Notes under the pieces: generated by a model | The model's database searches: none | Told to the model about the DNA's origin: nothing | The model's input: only the letters and a program-made list of their open reading frames with translations | Translations under genes and position numbers: made by a program | Origin: CALLVF01 sp964632205 | GTDB taxonomy: Bacteria > Patescibacteriota > Microgenomatia > UBA1406 > GWC2-37-13 | Assembly: GCA_964632205.1 (NCBI GenBank) | Contig: CAZWBE010000003.1 | Coordinates: 15,785-79,784, forward strand | Direction of reading: 5' to 3' | DNA: 64,000 bases | Shown here: in pieces, positions 44,593-53,733 of the stretch | Layout of the letters: each line of letters starts with the position of its first letter | How positions within the stretch are numbered: the first letter of the stretch is position 1

Positions 44593-46011
44593 ATGCTTAA
44601 CCAAATAAATAATATATTCATCGTTGGTATCAAAGGAGTGGCGATGGCTAATTTAGCCTTAATTTTGAAAAAAATGGGGAAGAAAATTAGCGGCAGCGAT
44701 GTTGGAGAAATATTTATCACAGATGAACTTTTAAAAAAAAATAAAATTGAATGGCAGGTAGGTTTTGATAATCTTCCTTCTGAGATTGATTTGGTTATTT
44801 ATTCGGCCGCCCACGGAGGATTGAATAATCCTCAGGTGGTTGAAGCAAAAAAGAAAGGGATAAAAATTATTTCTCAAGCGGAAATTTTAGGGCAAATTAT
44901 GCAAAACTTTAAAAGGAGAATTGCTGTTTGTGGGAGTCATGGGAAGACAACAACCGCCTCTCTTCTGGCTTACTCATTAATTAAGTTGGAAGAAAAACCC
45001 AGTTACTTAGTGGGAGCACCTAATTTTACTAATTTTTGCGGGGCAGATTATCAAAAAAGCGATTATTTTGTCATTGAAGCCGATGAGTATGGGGTTAATC
45101 CGCCATTTGATACCACGCCTAAATTTAATTTTCTCAGTCCTAACTATATTGTTTGTACTAATATTGATTTTGACCATCCGGATGTTTATAAAAATTTAGA
45201 AGAAGTAAAGTCAGCTTTCTTAAAATTTTTTAAAAAAAATCTATCAAGCTCTATTCTTTTTCTTTGTGCTGATGATTATCATACTAATAAAATACTTAAT
45301 CAATTAGAAAGAAAATCCTATTTAACTTATGGTTTCTCAGATAAATCCGATTATCAGATTGTTAACTGGCGAACCAGTGAAACTGAATCGGAGTTTGAGA
45401 TAAAATTTAGAGGTAACTTGAGAGAAGTAAAAGATAAATTTAGAATAAAGCTTTATGGAGAAAAAAATATTAGCAATGCCGCCGCTGTCGTTGCTTGTTT
45501 GTTAACGCTTAATTTTTCAGCAGAAAAGGTTAAAAAAGCAATTGAGAATTTCACTGGGGCCCAGAGACGTTTTGAAAAAATATATTTTGGTAATAGTATT
45601 TTTTTATTTGATGACTATGCTCATCATCCAAAAGAAATTGAGGCGACTATTAAAGCAGCCAGAATGAGATTTCCTCAAAATAGAATCCTAATTATTTTTC
45701 AACCTCATACCTACTCTCGGACTTTTTCGCTTTTATCAGAATTTGCCAGGGCTTTATCTTACGCTGATAAGTCGTTTATTCTTCCCATTTTTTCCTCAGC
45801 AAGAGAACGCCCAGGAAATTTTAAAATTTCCTCCCAAGACATTGTTAGATTAAGTCCTAGTAAATTAATCTATATTTCAACTAAAAAAAAACTCCATCAA
45901 TATTTAGGCTCACTTCTTCAACCTCAAGATGTAATTTTCACTATGGGAGCAGGGGATGTTTATAAGCTTAAAGATGATATAATAAAAATAATCTCAAATG
46001 TCAAATCTTAA
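44593..46011 (+). CDS. murC: MurC, UDP-N-acetylmuramate-L-alanine ligase
   Basis: First Mur ligase, 472 aa, all three domains present. The start has GIKGVAMANLALILKKMG, the glycine-rich N-domain. The P-loop is CGSHGKTTTASL. IEADEYGVNP, NIDFDHPDVY, GEKNISNAAAVVAC and FDDYAHHPKEIEATI are also present. It adds L-Ala to UDP-MurNAc. The last codons overlap murB by 14 bases at a repeat-word junction. Confidence 0.95.
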   Translation: MLNQINNIFIVGIKGVAMANLALILKKMGKKISGSDVGEIFITDELLKKNKIEWQVGFDNLPSEIDLVIYSAAHGGLNNPQVVEAKKKGIKIISQAEILGQIMQNFKRRIAVCGSHGKTTTASLLAYSLIKLEEKPSYLVGAPNFTNFCGADYQKSDYFVIEADEYGVNPPFDTTPKFNFLSPNYIVCTNIDFDHPDVYKNLEEVKSAFLKFFKKNLSSSILFLCADDYHTNKILNQLERKSYLTYGFSDKSDYQIVNWRTSETESEFEIKFRGNLREVKDKFRIKLYGEKNISNAAAVVACLLTLNFSAEKVKKAIENFTGAQRRFEKIYFGNSIFLFDDYAHHPKEIEATIKAARMRFPQNRILIIFQPHTYSRTFSLLSEFARALSYADKSFILPIFSSARERPGNFKISSQDIVRLSPSKLIYISTKKKLHQYLGSLLQPQDVIFTMGAGDVYKLKDDIIKIISNVKS

Positions 46012-46891
46012 ATCACAGCTTCAATTAGAAAAAAATAAGGACCTTTTTCCTTATTTAACGATAAAAGTTCATGTTAAGGCAGAGTTTTTTTTTGAAGCTA
46101 AAACAAAAGAAGATTTAATTCGGGCAAAAGAATATTCATTACAAAACAACATTCCTTTGTTTATTTTAGGTGGAGGATCAAATTTGGTTCCTTTAAGGGA
46201 TAAAATTTTTGGACTGGTTGTTCTTAACCGTTATATTAAAAAACAAATTCTTCGTAAAGAAAAAAATTTCGTTGATATTTTAATTTCTTCAGGATATCCT
46301 GTTGCTAAATTAGTAAGTGAGACGATAGAAAAGGGATGGGAAGGATTTGAGTATCATAAGGGTTTACCAGGAACAGTGGGTGGGGCTATTTATATGAATT
46401 CAAAATGGACTCGACCGCTCAACTACTTTAGCCAAAATCTTTTATACGCTTATCTTCTTGATGAAAAAGCCAAAATTAAGAAAGTAAATCAACAATATTT
46501 TCAATTTGCTTATGATTTTAGCATTCTGCAAAAAACGAAGGAAATTTTGTTAGAAGGTATTTTTCGTTTAAATAAATCTGACTTTAATATTTTAAGAAAA
46601 AGAAGCGAGGAGGTATTATCATATAGAAAAAAAACGCAACCTTTTGGTGTGGCTAGCAGCGGTTGCTTTTTTAAAAATATCAATGGTATTTCAGCCGGCT
46701 ACTTAATTGATAAGTCGGGATTAAAAGGATTTTCGGTAGGAGATTGGGTGGTTTCTAATATTCATGCTAATTTTATTCTTAACAAAGGCGGTGGAAAATT
46801 AGAGGACTTAGCAAGATTGATAGAGATTATTAAACAAAAAGTCAAAGATAAGTTTGGAGTGAATTTAAAAGAGGAGGTAATAAGAATATAA
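45998..46891 (+). CDS. murB: MurB, UDP-N-acetylenolpyruvoylglucosamine reductase
   Basis: FAD and NADPH enzyme completing UDP-MurNAc synthesis, 297 aa. FAD site FILGGGSNLV (about 57-66), GLPGTVGGAIYMN, and the C-terminal VSNIHANFILNKGGGKLEDL with the late catalytic Glu in GVNLKEEV. The loop that carries the general-acid Ser in most MurB reads ASSGCFFKN, so Cys replaces Ser. The size and lack of the type I insertion indicate a type II enzyme. It starts inside the end of murC. Confidence 0.93.
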   Translation: MSNLKSQLQLEKNKDLFPYLTIKVHVKAEFFFEAKTKEDLIRAKEYSLQNNIPLFILGGGSNLVPLRDKIFGLVVLNRYIKKQILRKEKNFVDILISSGYPVAKLVSETIEKGWEGFEYHKGLPGTVGGAIYMNSKWTRPLNYFSQNLLYAYLLDEKAKIKKVNQQYFQFAYDFSILQKTKEILLEGIFRLNKSDFNILRKRSEEVLSYRKKTQPFGVASSGCFFKNINGISAGYLIDKSGLKGFSVGDWVVSNIHANFILNKGGGKLEDLARLIEIIKQKVKDKFGVNLKEEVIRI

Positions 46892-46928
46892 AATAGCAAT
46901 AATAAATAACAGTTCTTATGGGAATTTA

Positions 46929-48254
46929 ATGGAAGACGCTTATATCATTAGAGGTGGAAAGCCGTTGCGCGGCCAGATAACATTATCTGGCGCCAAAAAT
47001 GTTGCTTTAAAAGTAATTATTGCCAGCTTAATGTTTGATGGCGAGGTGGTTTTGAAGAATGTTCCGCGGATAAATGATGTTTTGGAGCTTTTTCATTTAA
47101 TTAAAGTCTTAGGAGGGAAGGGTGATTTTATTGAAAAAAATACCGTCAAGATAGAAGGTAAAAATTTAAAAGGTAATAAAATTGACTTTCTTCATGGCTC
47201 TAAAATCAGAGTTTCATTTATGATGGCGGCGCCACTTCTTTATAAATTTAAAGAATGTTATATTCCCAACCCAGGTGGTTGTCGAATTGGTGCCAGACCG
47301 ATTGATCGGATAATTGAAGGAATGCGAAATTTAGGGATATTTGTAGAATACGATTCTCAGACTGGTTATTATAAGGCACAGATAAAAGAGAAACCATCTG
47401 GATTTTATCGCTTTCCAAAATCTTCTCATACAGGAACAGAGTTTTTAATTCTCCTTTCGGTCTTAGGCAAAGGGAAAACAATTATCGAAAATGCCGCTTT
47501 GGAACCGGAGATTGATGAATTAATCCGTTTTCTAAATGAGGCAGGCGCAAATATTGTTCGGCATGACTCTTCTATCGAAGTGATTGGTGTTTCTCGATTA
47601 AGGCAGAAGAAAGATTTTACTGTTGTAAATGATCGAAATGAAGCGGTAACTTATGCTAGTTTAGCTATCGTAACTGGGGGAGAGGTGGTTTTGGGAAGAA
47701 TTCCTTTTCCTTTAATTACTACTTATGTAGAAAAACTTCAATCTGTTGGCGGAGGATTTGTTAGGTTAAGTAATGATACTTATAAATTTTTTTATCAAAA
47801 AAAATTAAAAGCTTCCAAAATTGAGACTTCTCCGCATCCAGGATTTATGACTGACTGGCAGCCTAACTGGGCAGTTTTGATGTTAAAAGCGGTTGGTGAA
47901 TCAATTATTATTGAGCGGCTTTTTGAAAACCGGTTTTCTTATGTTAATGAATTAAGAAAACTGGGAGCAAAGATTGATTTTATTGAAATTCCAGTTAAAA
48001 ACCCGAATGCTTATTTTTTCTTTAACTTCGATCCAAAAAAATCTTATCAGCAGGTGATAAGAATTATGGGACCCCAAAATCTGCATGGTGGGGTTCTTGA
48101 TATTTCAGATTTAAGAGCAGGTGCCACCTTAGTTATGGCCGCTTTATCAGCCTCAGGGGAATCGATTGTCAATGGGGCTTCCATTTTAGAGCGCGGTTAT
48201 GAGAATTTGGTTGAAAAAATTCGGAATTTAGGGGGGGAGATAAAAAAAATTTAA
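46929..48254 (+). CDS. murA: MurA, UDP-N-acetylglucosamine 1-carboxyvinyltransferase
   Basis: Adds enolpyruvate to UDP-GlcNAc, 441 aa. The active-site loop has NPGGCRIGARPID with the fosfomycin-target cysteine at about 118. SGAKNVALK near the N-terminus holds the catalytic Lys, and MTDWQPNWAV carries the late Asp. ATLVMAALSASGES and the C-terminal ERGYENLVEKIRNLGG complete the fold. Its end overlaps the convergent GNAT gene by four bases. Confidence 0.96.
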   Translation: MEDAYIIRGGKPLRGQITLSGAKNVALKVIIASLMFDGEVVLKNVPRINDVLELFHLIKVLGGKGDFIEKNTVKIEGKNLKGNKIDFLHGSKIRVSFMMAAPLLYKFKECYIPNPGGCRIGARPIDRIIEGMRNLGIFVEYDSQTGYYKAQIKEKPSGFYRFPKSSHTGTEFLILLSVLGKGKTIIENAALEPEIDELIRFLNEAGANIVRHDSSIEVIGVSRLRQKKDFTVVNDRNEAVTYASLAIVTGGEVVLGRIPFPLITTYVEKLQSVGGGFVRLSNDTYKFFYQKKLKASKIETSPHPGFMTDWQPNWAVLMLKAVGESIIIERLFENRFSYVNELRKLGAKIDFIEIPVKNPNAYFFFNFDPKKSYQQVIRIMGPQNLHGGVLDISDLRAGATLVMAALSASGESIVNGASILERGYENLVEKIRNLGGEIKKI

Positions 48255-48700
48255 TCTTCAAAATTATATTTATAATAATTTGTCTTATAAAGTTTAAAAC
48301 CTAGCTTTTTATAAAGGAGATTAGCTTCAATACGATGGGGATTTGACGTTAAATGAACAGTGGTGACACCCATTTTTTTTGCTGTTTTTAATATTTTTTT
48401 TACTAAGGCTTCGCCGATTCCTTTTCTTCTTTCTTTTATATCTACGACCAAATCTTCAACATAACCTTTATACGTGCCATCTATTTTTTGATAAAAAATT
48501 ACCGTTACTATTCCAACAATTTTATTGTCTTTATTTAAGGCAATAAATACTTTTAAGGATTTATTATTAATGACTTTCTTTAAATAAGTTAAAGATATTT
48601 TTGGGGATTGGTTAGTTAATTGTTTAATAAGAAGAGAAATTTCCCTAGTAGTTTTATTATTTACTTTTGTTAATAAAGCTATTTTATAACGAGAATTCAT
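48251..48700 (-). CDS. GNAT-family N-acetyltransferase
   Basis: 149-aa single GNAT domain. Acetyl-CoA motif A is YVEDLVVDIKERRKGIGEALVKKIL, and motif B includes ANLLYKKLGFKLYKTNYY. The substrate is not predictable. It is the only minus-strand gene inside the dcw region and splits murA from yvcK, so it looks like a later insertion. A TATAAT box (48713-48708, minus) ends 7 bases before its ATG, giving a leaderless transcript. Confidence 0.88.
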   Translation of the reverse strand: MNSRYKIALLTKVNNKTTREISLLIKQLTNQSPKISLTYLKKVINNKSLKVFIALNKDNKIVGIVTVIFYQKIDGTYKGYVEDLVVDIKERRKGIGEALVKKILKTAKKMGVTTVHLTSNPHRIEANLLYKKLGFKLYKTNYYKYNFED

Positions 48701-48785
48701 ATTTTTTATTATATTTTATTTATTATATATAATTATTAAAAGCGAGACTGTACGAGAATTTTAAACCTTGGTTGCAAGCATAATT

Positions 48786-49769
48786 ATGAAAAAAGTTACT
48801 GTCATAGGCGGAGGAACAGGGACATTTATCGTTCTTTCAGGCTTAAAGAAATATCGTATTGACTTGGGAGTAGTAGTTTCTATGATGGATTCGGGTGGAT
48901 CCACTGGTCGATTGAGAGATCAATTGGGTATTTTACCACCAGGAGATTTAAGACAATGTTTAGTAGCTTTATCTGACGCTCCTCTTTTTTGGCGAAAGTT
49001 ATTTTTATATCGTTTTGAGAGTGGTGACCTAGCCGGACACAATTTTGGTAATATTTTTCTTTCCGCCTTGGAAAAAGTAACTGCCTCTTATGAAGAAGTA
49101 ATTAGGGTTTCAGCCTATATTCTTAAAATAAAAGGTGAGGTTATTCCAGTGACCTTTGAAAAAACTAATATCTGTGTTAGATATGATAATGGTAGAGTTT
49201 TAAGGGGTGAGGCAAAAATAGATTCAAATTATGAAGAAAAAACAAAAATAATAGAATCTTTTCTTGAACCTAAAGTTTCTCCCAATCCCAAAGCCATTAA
49301 GAGAATACTGTCTTCTGATTATATTATTGCTGGACCAGGTGATATTTATACAAGCCTTGTTCCTGTTGTTCTAGTTTTAGGGATAAAGGAAGCGATTAAA
49401 AAAAGTAAAGCAAAATTAATTTATATTTTAAATTTAATGACTAAATCCGGTCAAACGACCAATTACAAAGCTAGTCATCATTTACATGATATTAGTCTTT
49501 ATTTTGGTCGAACACCAAATGTGGTTATTATTAATAATGGAAAAATTCCTCAAGAAATTATAAATTGGTATCACTCTCAGGGTGAACAGGTAGTCGTTAA
49601 TGATTTGACAAAAGATAATTATCAGGGCAAAATTATTATTGCCGACATAATTGATCGAAAAAAAATAAAAAAGAGCAAGAATGATATTTGGGTTGACCCA
49701 AGAGTACGTAGTATTTTAAGACATGATCCTCAAAAACTAGCAAAAATATTAAAAACAGTTATTTTATGA
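48786..49769 (+). CDS. YvcK/CofD-like protein (gluconeogenesis factor family)
   Basis: About 327 aa, starting MKKVTVIGGGTGTFIVLSGLK (nucleotide-binding loop) and SMMDSGGSTGRLRDQLGILPPGDLRQCLVAL, the YvcK signature. Later GHNFGNIFLSALEKV, GPGDIYTSLVPVLL-like sequence and NLMTKSGQTTNY are seen. B. subtilis YvcK binds UDP-sugars and links carbon metabolism to wall growth. CofD itself makes a cofactor not expected here. The ATG at 48786 gives the family start; a TTG at 48768 is less likely. Its place inside the wall cluster, overlapping dgkA by ATGA, supports a wall-linked role. Confidence 0.9.
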   Translation: MKKVTVIGGGTGTFIVLSGLKKYRIDLGVVVSMMDSGGSTGRLRDQLGILPPGDLRQCLVALSDAPLFWRKLFLYRFESGDLAGHNFGNIFLSALEKVTASYEEVIRVSAYILKIKGEVIPVTFEKTNICVRYDNGRVLRGEAKIDSNYEEKTKIIESFLEPKVSPNPKAIKRILSSDYIIAGPGDIYTSLVPVVLVLGIKEAIKKSKAKLIYILNLMTKSGQTTNYKASHHLHDISLYFGRTPNVVIINNGKIPQEIINWYHSQGEQVVVNDLTKDNYQGKIIIADIIDRKKIKKSKNDIWVDPRVRSILRHDPQKLAKILKTVIL

Positions 49770-50137
49770 TAGAGAAACAATTTTTCTCATTCAAAAACGC
49801 CATTGCTGGTTTGAAATGGGTGATATCTACTCAAAGAAATTTCAAAATTCACCTCTTTTTATCTTTTTTATCAATCGGTGGGGGGATAATCTTTAATATT
49901 TCTTACCAAGAATTTTTAATAATTTTTATATTAATTATTAGTGGATTGGCTTTAGAAACGGTTAATACTGCCATTGAGGAGACGATTAATGCTTTACATA
50001 AAGAAAAAAGCGAAGAAATTAAGATTGCCAAAGATGTTTCAGCTGCGGCCATGCTTATTTTTTCTATTGGTGCTCTTATCATTGCTTTAATTATTTTTAT
50101 CCCAAAAATTTTTCCATTTCCAGTTTTCAATTATTAA
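49766..50137 (+). CDS. dgkA: DgkA-family undecaprenol/diacylglycerol kinase
   Basis: 123-aa integral membrane kinase with three TM helices. The family segments are FSFKNAIAGLKWVISTQRNFKIH, LETVNTAIEETINAL (catalytic Glu) and KIAKDVSAAAMLIFS. In Gram-positive bacteria the family phosphorylates undecaprenol. Five bases separate it from mraY, which uses undecaprenyl phosphate, so a lipid-carrier recycling role is more likely than diacylglycerol recycling. Confidence 0.9.
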   Translation: MIEKQFFSFKNAIAGLKWVISTQRNFKIHLFLSFLSIGGGIIFNISYQEFLIIFILIISGLALETVNTAIEETINALHKEKSEEIKIAKDVSAAAMLIFSIGALIIALIIFIPKIFPFPVFNY

Positions 50138-50142
50138 TCTTT

Positions 50143-51180
50143 ATGGCAACCTATCTTTTTGCTGTTTTTATCTCTTTTTTAATCAATTTTATTCTAATTA
50201 TACCCTTTATAGATTTTTTATACAGGTTAAAATTCCAGAGGCAAACTCAGAAAACTAAAGATCTTTTTAATAGACCGACGCCAATTTTTGATCGTTTTCA
50301 TCAAAAGAAAGCCGGAACGCCAGTGGGAGGAGGTATTCTCCTTGTTGCTACAACTATTTTTGTTTTTTTATTTTTTCTCTTGATATATTTTTTTTTAAAA
50401 AAAAAGATATTAACCAACTATCCTTCGCTGTTAGAGGAAATTAAAATTATTCTTTTTACTTTTGTTTCCTTTTCTTTTTTAGGAATTTTTGACGATTTAA
50501 GTAAAATCTTCTTTTGGAAAAAAACTCAATTTTTTGGCTTGCGAGTTCGTCATAAGTTAATAATCGAAGTTATTTTGGCGCTAATCATTTCTTATTGGCT
50601 TTATAGAGATTTGAAAATTCAAATAATTCATATTCCTTTTTTTGGTGTATTTAATATTTCCTATTTCTATATATTTTTTGCGGCTTTTGTTATTGTTGCT
50701 TTTGCCAATGCTGTTAATATTACCGATGGTTTAGATGGTTTAGCTGCTGGTATTTTAATGATTGCCCTTGCTTGTTTTTGGATTATTTCTCGCTCAATTT
50801 TAGATGTGCCTATTTCTTTGTTTATTGCTGCTTGGTTAGGAGGTATTATTGCTTTTCTTTATTTCAATATTTACCCGGCAAGAATTTTTTTAGGTGATAC
50901 TGGTTCTTTATCATTTGGAGCAACATTTGCCGTTATTGGATTAATTCTAGGGAAAGTTTTTACTTTGCCAATTATTGGGGCTGTTTTTGTTGCTGAAATT
51001 TTTACTTCATTAGTCCAGATATTAAGCAAAAGGTTTTTAAAGCGGCGAATTTTTCCTGTGGCACCTCTTCACTTATGGTTACAACTTAAAAGGTGGGAAG
51101 AGCCAAAAATTGTTATGCGTCTTTGGCTTATTTCAGTTATTTTTGCCGTCTTAGGTCTGATGATTGCTTTTATGAAATAA
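50143..51180 (+). CDS. mraY: MraY, phospho-MurNAc-pentapeptide translocase
   Basis: 345-aa polytopic enzyme that makes lipid I on undecaprenyl phosphate. The aspartates are present in LGIFDDLSK, VNITDGLDGLA and FLGDTGSLSFG. The C-terminal loop, which reads APIHHHFELKGW in well-known MraY, reads APLHLWLQLKRWEEPKIVMRLW, so two of the three histidines are replaced. It is well placed between dgkA and murD. Because other family residues and context are intact, I still call MraY, but the His-motif change is notable. Confidence 0.92.
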   Translation: MATYLFAVFISFLINFILIIPFIDFLYRLKFQRQTQKTKDLFNRPTPIFDRFHQKKAGTPVGGGILLVATTIFVFLFFLLIYFFLKKKILTNYPSLLEEIKIILFTFVSFSFLGIFDDLSKIFFWKKTQFFGLRVRHKLIIEVILALIISYWLYRDLKIQIIHIPFFGVFNISYFYIFFAAFVIVAFANAVNITDGLDGLAAGILMIALACFWIISRSILDVPISLFIAAWLGGIIAFLYFNIYPARIFLGDTGSLSFGATFAVIGLILGKVFTLPIIGAVFVAEIFTSLVQILSKRFLKRRIFPVAPLHLWLQLKRWEEPKIVMRLWLISVIFAVLGLMIAFMK

Positions 51181-51222
51181 TACTAAGGCTACAGCGGTTT
51201 ATACCCTAATAAACTAACAGAA

Positions 51223-51231
51223 TGATAAAAT
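51223..51231 (+). promoter_or_regulatory. Extended -10 promoter of murD
   Basis: TGATAAAAT (TG at 51223-51224, TAAAAT at 51226-51231), 7 bases before the murD ATG at 51239, without a good -35. A leaderless murD-ftsW-murG-ftsQ transcript is predicted. It lies in the 58-base gap after mraY. Confidence 0.5.
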
Positions 51232-51238
51232 AGTTTGT

Positions 51239-52600
51239 ATGGATAATCCAATAATTACACGATTAAAAAGGTTATACCACAGTAAAAAAGTTTTAGTTGT
51301 AGGTTTAGGTTTACAAGGTGGGGGGCTTGGAGTAACAAAATTTTTTTGCGAACTGGGTGCAAAAGTAACTGTTACTGATATAAAAAGACAAGATCAATTA
51401 TCATTATCTTTAAAACAACTAAATCAATTACCAATTCGATTTTGTTTGGGGGGTCACCGATTAGATGATTTTTTGAGCGCCGATGTTATTTTCAAGGGAC
51501 CTTCAGTACCATGGAATCTTCCAGAAATTATTGAAGCTCAAAAAAAAAATATTCCGATAGAAATGGAGCTTTCCTTTTTTACTCAATATTGTCCTGGCAA
51601 AATTATAGGAGTGACAGGAACAAGAGGAAAATCAACGACGACTAACCTCATTTTCGAAATCCTAAAGCAATCAGGTTTTTCTGTTTATCTTGCTGGTAAT
51701 TTACCCGGAATATCAACGATTAATTTATTAAAAAAAGTTACCCATAATGATTGGGTAGTAATTGAACTTTCTTCTTGGGCTTTGTCTGGTTTCCATCGAA
51801 AAAAATTGAGTCCTCATATTGCTGTTTTTACTAACTTTTATGCTGATCATTTAAATTATTATCAAAATATGGATGATTATTTGTATGATAAAAAAGCGAT
51901 TTATCTTTATCAAAGACCACAAGATTATTTAGTTATCAATAAAAGTTTGTTGTCTTATATAAAGAATGGGGAATGTCGTTCAAAGATAATAGCTTATGAA
52001 GCTAATGATTTTTTAGGTAATTTTCAATATTTACAAGGTGAGCATAATAGAGAAAATGCTGCCGCCGCCTTTTTTGTGGCCAAAATTTTAAATCTTGATA
52101 AAGAAAAAGTAATAAATATCATTTCTAATTTTAAGGGTTTACCCTATCGGCAACAAATTATTGGGAAAAAAAATAATATCATTTTTGTTAATGACTCAAC
52201 CTCAACCACGCCAGTAGCCACAGTTAAGGCAATTGAGTCTTTTTCAACAAAAAAGATTATTCTCATTTTAGGTGGTAATTCAAAAAATCTTCCTTTTGCT
52301 GATTTAATTAAGCAATTAGATAAAGTAGAAAAAATCGTTTTACTTAAAGGTAGCTTCACCGATCAAATTTTAGATATTTTAAAGGTAAAGCATGAAAAAA
52401 AAATAAGCAATAAAGTTCATAATAGACTAAAAGAAGCACTTAAAGAAGCATATCAATTTGCCGCAAAAGAAAAAGATATTCATAAAACGTTAGTAATTTT
52501 ATTCTCTCCAGGAGCGACTTCTTTTGCCATGTTTGAAAATGAATTTCATCGGGGTGAGGAGTTTAATAGAATAGTTAAGAATTTAATACACACCAATTAA
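51239..52600 (+). CDS. murD: MurD, UDP-MurNAc-L-alanine-D-glutamate ligase
   Basis: Mur ligase of 453 aa. N-terminal VLVVGLGLQGGGLGVTKF, P-loop GVTGTRGKSTTTN (Arg where Asn is usual), ELSSWALSGF, FTNFYADHLNYY, GEHNRENAAAAFFVAK and NDSTSTTPVATVKAI with the late lysine/serine loop. It adds D-Glu. Domain 1 is present, unlike the murE-like gene. ftsW follows after 26 bases built of AAC-rich repeat words. Confidence 0.94.
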   Translation: MDNPIITRLKRLYHSKKVLVVGLGLQGGGLGVTKFFCELGAKVTVTDIKRQDQLSLSLKQLNQLPIRFCLGGHRLDDFLSADVIFKGPSVPWNLPEIIEAQKKNIPIEMELSFFTQYCPGKIIGVTGTRGKSTTTNLIFEILKQSGFSVYLAGNLPGISTINLLKKVTHNDWVVIELSSWALSGFHRKKLSPHIAVFTNFYADHLNYYQNMDDYLYDKKAIYLYQRPQDYLVINKSLLSYIKNGECRSKIIAYEANDFLGNFQYLQGEHNRENAAAAFFVAKILNLDKEKVINIISNFKGLPYRQQIIGKKNNIIFVNDSTSTTPVATVKAIESFSTKKIILILGGNSKNLPFADLIKQLDKVEKIVLLKGSFTDQILDILKVKHEKKISNKVHNRLKEALKEAYQFAAKEKDIHKTLVILFSPGATSFAMFENEFHRGEEFNRIVKNLIHTN

Positions 52601-52626
52601 CCGATAACAATTAACAATAGTCAACA

Positions 52627-53721
52627 ATGCTTACTAAACTATTGATAAAAAATAAGTTTTTTATCCCCATTTTAACAGTGCCTCTTATTCTTTCCTTTAT
52701 TGGTTTATTTTTTATTTTTGAGGCTTCCTCAGTTCGTGGATTTATGGAGGTTGCTGATAGTTTTCATTACTTAAGATTGCAGATAATCTGGCTTGGTTTA
52801 GGATTAGCCGCCATGACTTTTTTTGCCTTTTTTGACTATCACAGACTTTATTATTTTGCTTTTCTGTTTATGGCGTTAACAATTGTTCTTCTTATTTTAG
52901 TTTTAATTCCCGGCATTGGTTACACAGCGGGTGGGGCGAGACGATGGTTAGATTTAGGGTTTTTAAATATTCAACCAACTGAATTAACCAAATTTAGTGT
53001 CATTATTTATCTATCTTCTTGGTTTATTTATAAAGAGCGGAAACGGTTTTTCTCTTTTTTAATCCTTTTAGGATTTCTTATTTTTCTGGTTATTTTACAA
53101 CCAGATATGGGGACAGCTGTCGTTATCTTTTTTCTCAGTGTTACTATCTATTTTTTATCCGGTGGAAGTCTGATTAATCTTTTTTTTCTTTTACCCGTTT
53201 CTTTATTTATTTTTTATCTGCTTATTAAAATTTCTCCTTATCGCTTTTCTCGATTAATAGCTTTTATAAATCCCCATAGTGATCCTTTAGGTATTACTTA
53301 TCACATTAACCAAATCTTAACTTCTTTAAGCAATGGCGGCTTATTTGGAGTCGGTTTAGGGGCTTCCCGTCAAAAATATCTTTATCTTCCTGAGGCGCAC
53401 ACTGATTCTATTTTTGCTATCATTGCTGAGGAGACAGGATTTATTGGTGCGGCAATTATTGTGTTCCTTTATGTGGTATTAAATTATAAAATTTATCACC
53501 TATTTCTTCATGCACCCGATCGTTTTGGAAAACTTTTGACGGGGGGAATTTTTGTTTTTTTCAATTTACAAACAATTATTAATTTGGGTGGTATGGTTAA
53601 TTTATTTCCCCTAACAGGAGTGCCATTGCCATTTATCTCTTATGGTGGTTCTAATCTATTAGTTTCTTTTAGTCTAATAGGAATTTTGATGAATATTGAA
53701 AAGAAGATTTATAGGGTTTAA
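52627..53721 (+). CDS. ftsW: FtsW-like SEDS glycosyltransferase
   Basis: 364-aa polytopic SEDS protein that polymerises lipid II with a class B PBP. Conserved segments include GGARRWLDLGFLNIQPTELTKFSVI, LQPDMGTAVVIFF, GVGLGASRQKYLYLPEAHTDSIFAIIAEETGFIG and PLPFISYGGSNLLVS. Position between murD and murG indicates FtsW. A second SEDS gene lies at 61046. Confidence 0.94.
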   Translation: MLTKLLIKNKFFIPILTVPLILSFIGLFFIFEASSVRGFMEVADSFHYLRLQIIWLGLGLAAMTFFAFFDYHRLYYFAFLFMALTIVLLILVLIPGIGYTAGGARRWLDLGFLNIQPTELTKFSVIIYLSSWFIYKERKRFFSFLILLGFLIFLVILQPDMGTAVVIFFLSVTIYFLSGGSLINLFFLLPVSLFIFYLLIKISPYRFSRLIAFINPHSDPLGITYHINQILTSLSNGGLFGVGLGASRQKYLYLPEAHTDSIFAIIAEETGFIGAAIIVFLYVVLNYKIYHLFLHAPDRFGKLLTGGIFVFFNLQTIINLGGMVNLFPLTGVPLPFISYGGSNLLVSFSLIGILMNIEKKIYRV

Positions 53722-53733
53722 TCAAAAATAGTT

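Noticed and set aside
48768..48785. TTG start for yvcK at 48768
   Set aside because: The ATG at 48786 gives the conserved N-terminus MKKVTVIGGGTG; the extra six residues do not match the family.
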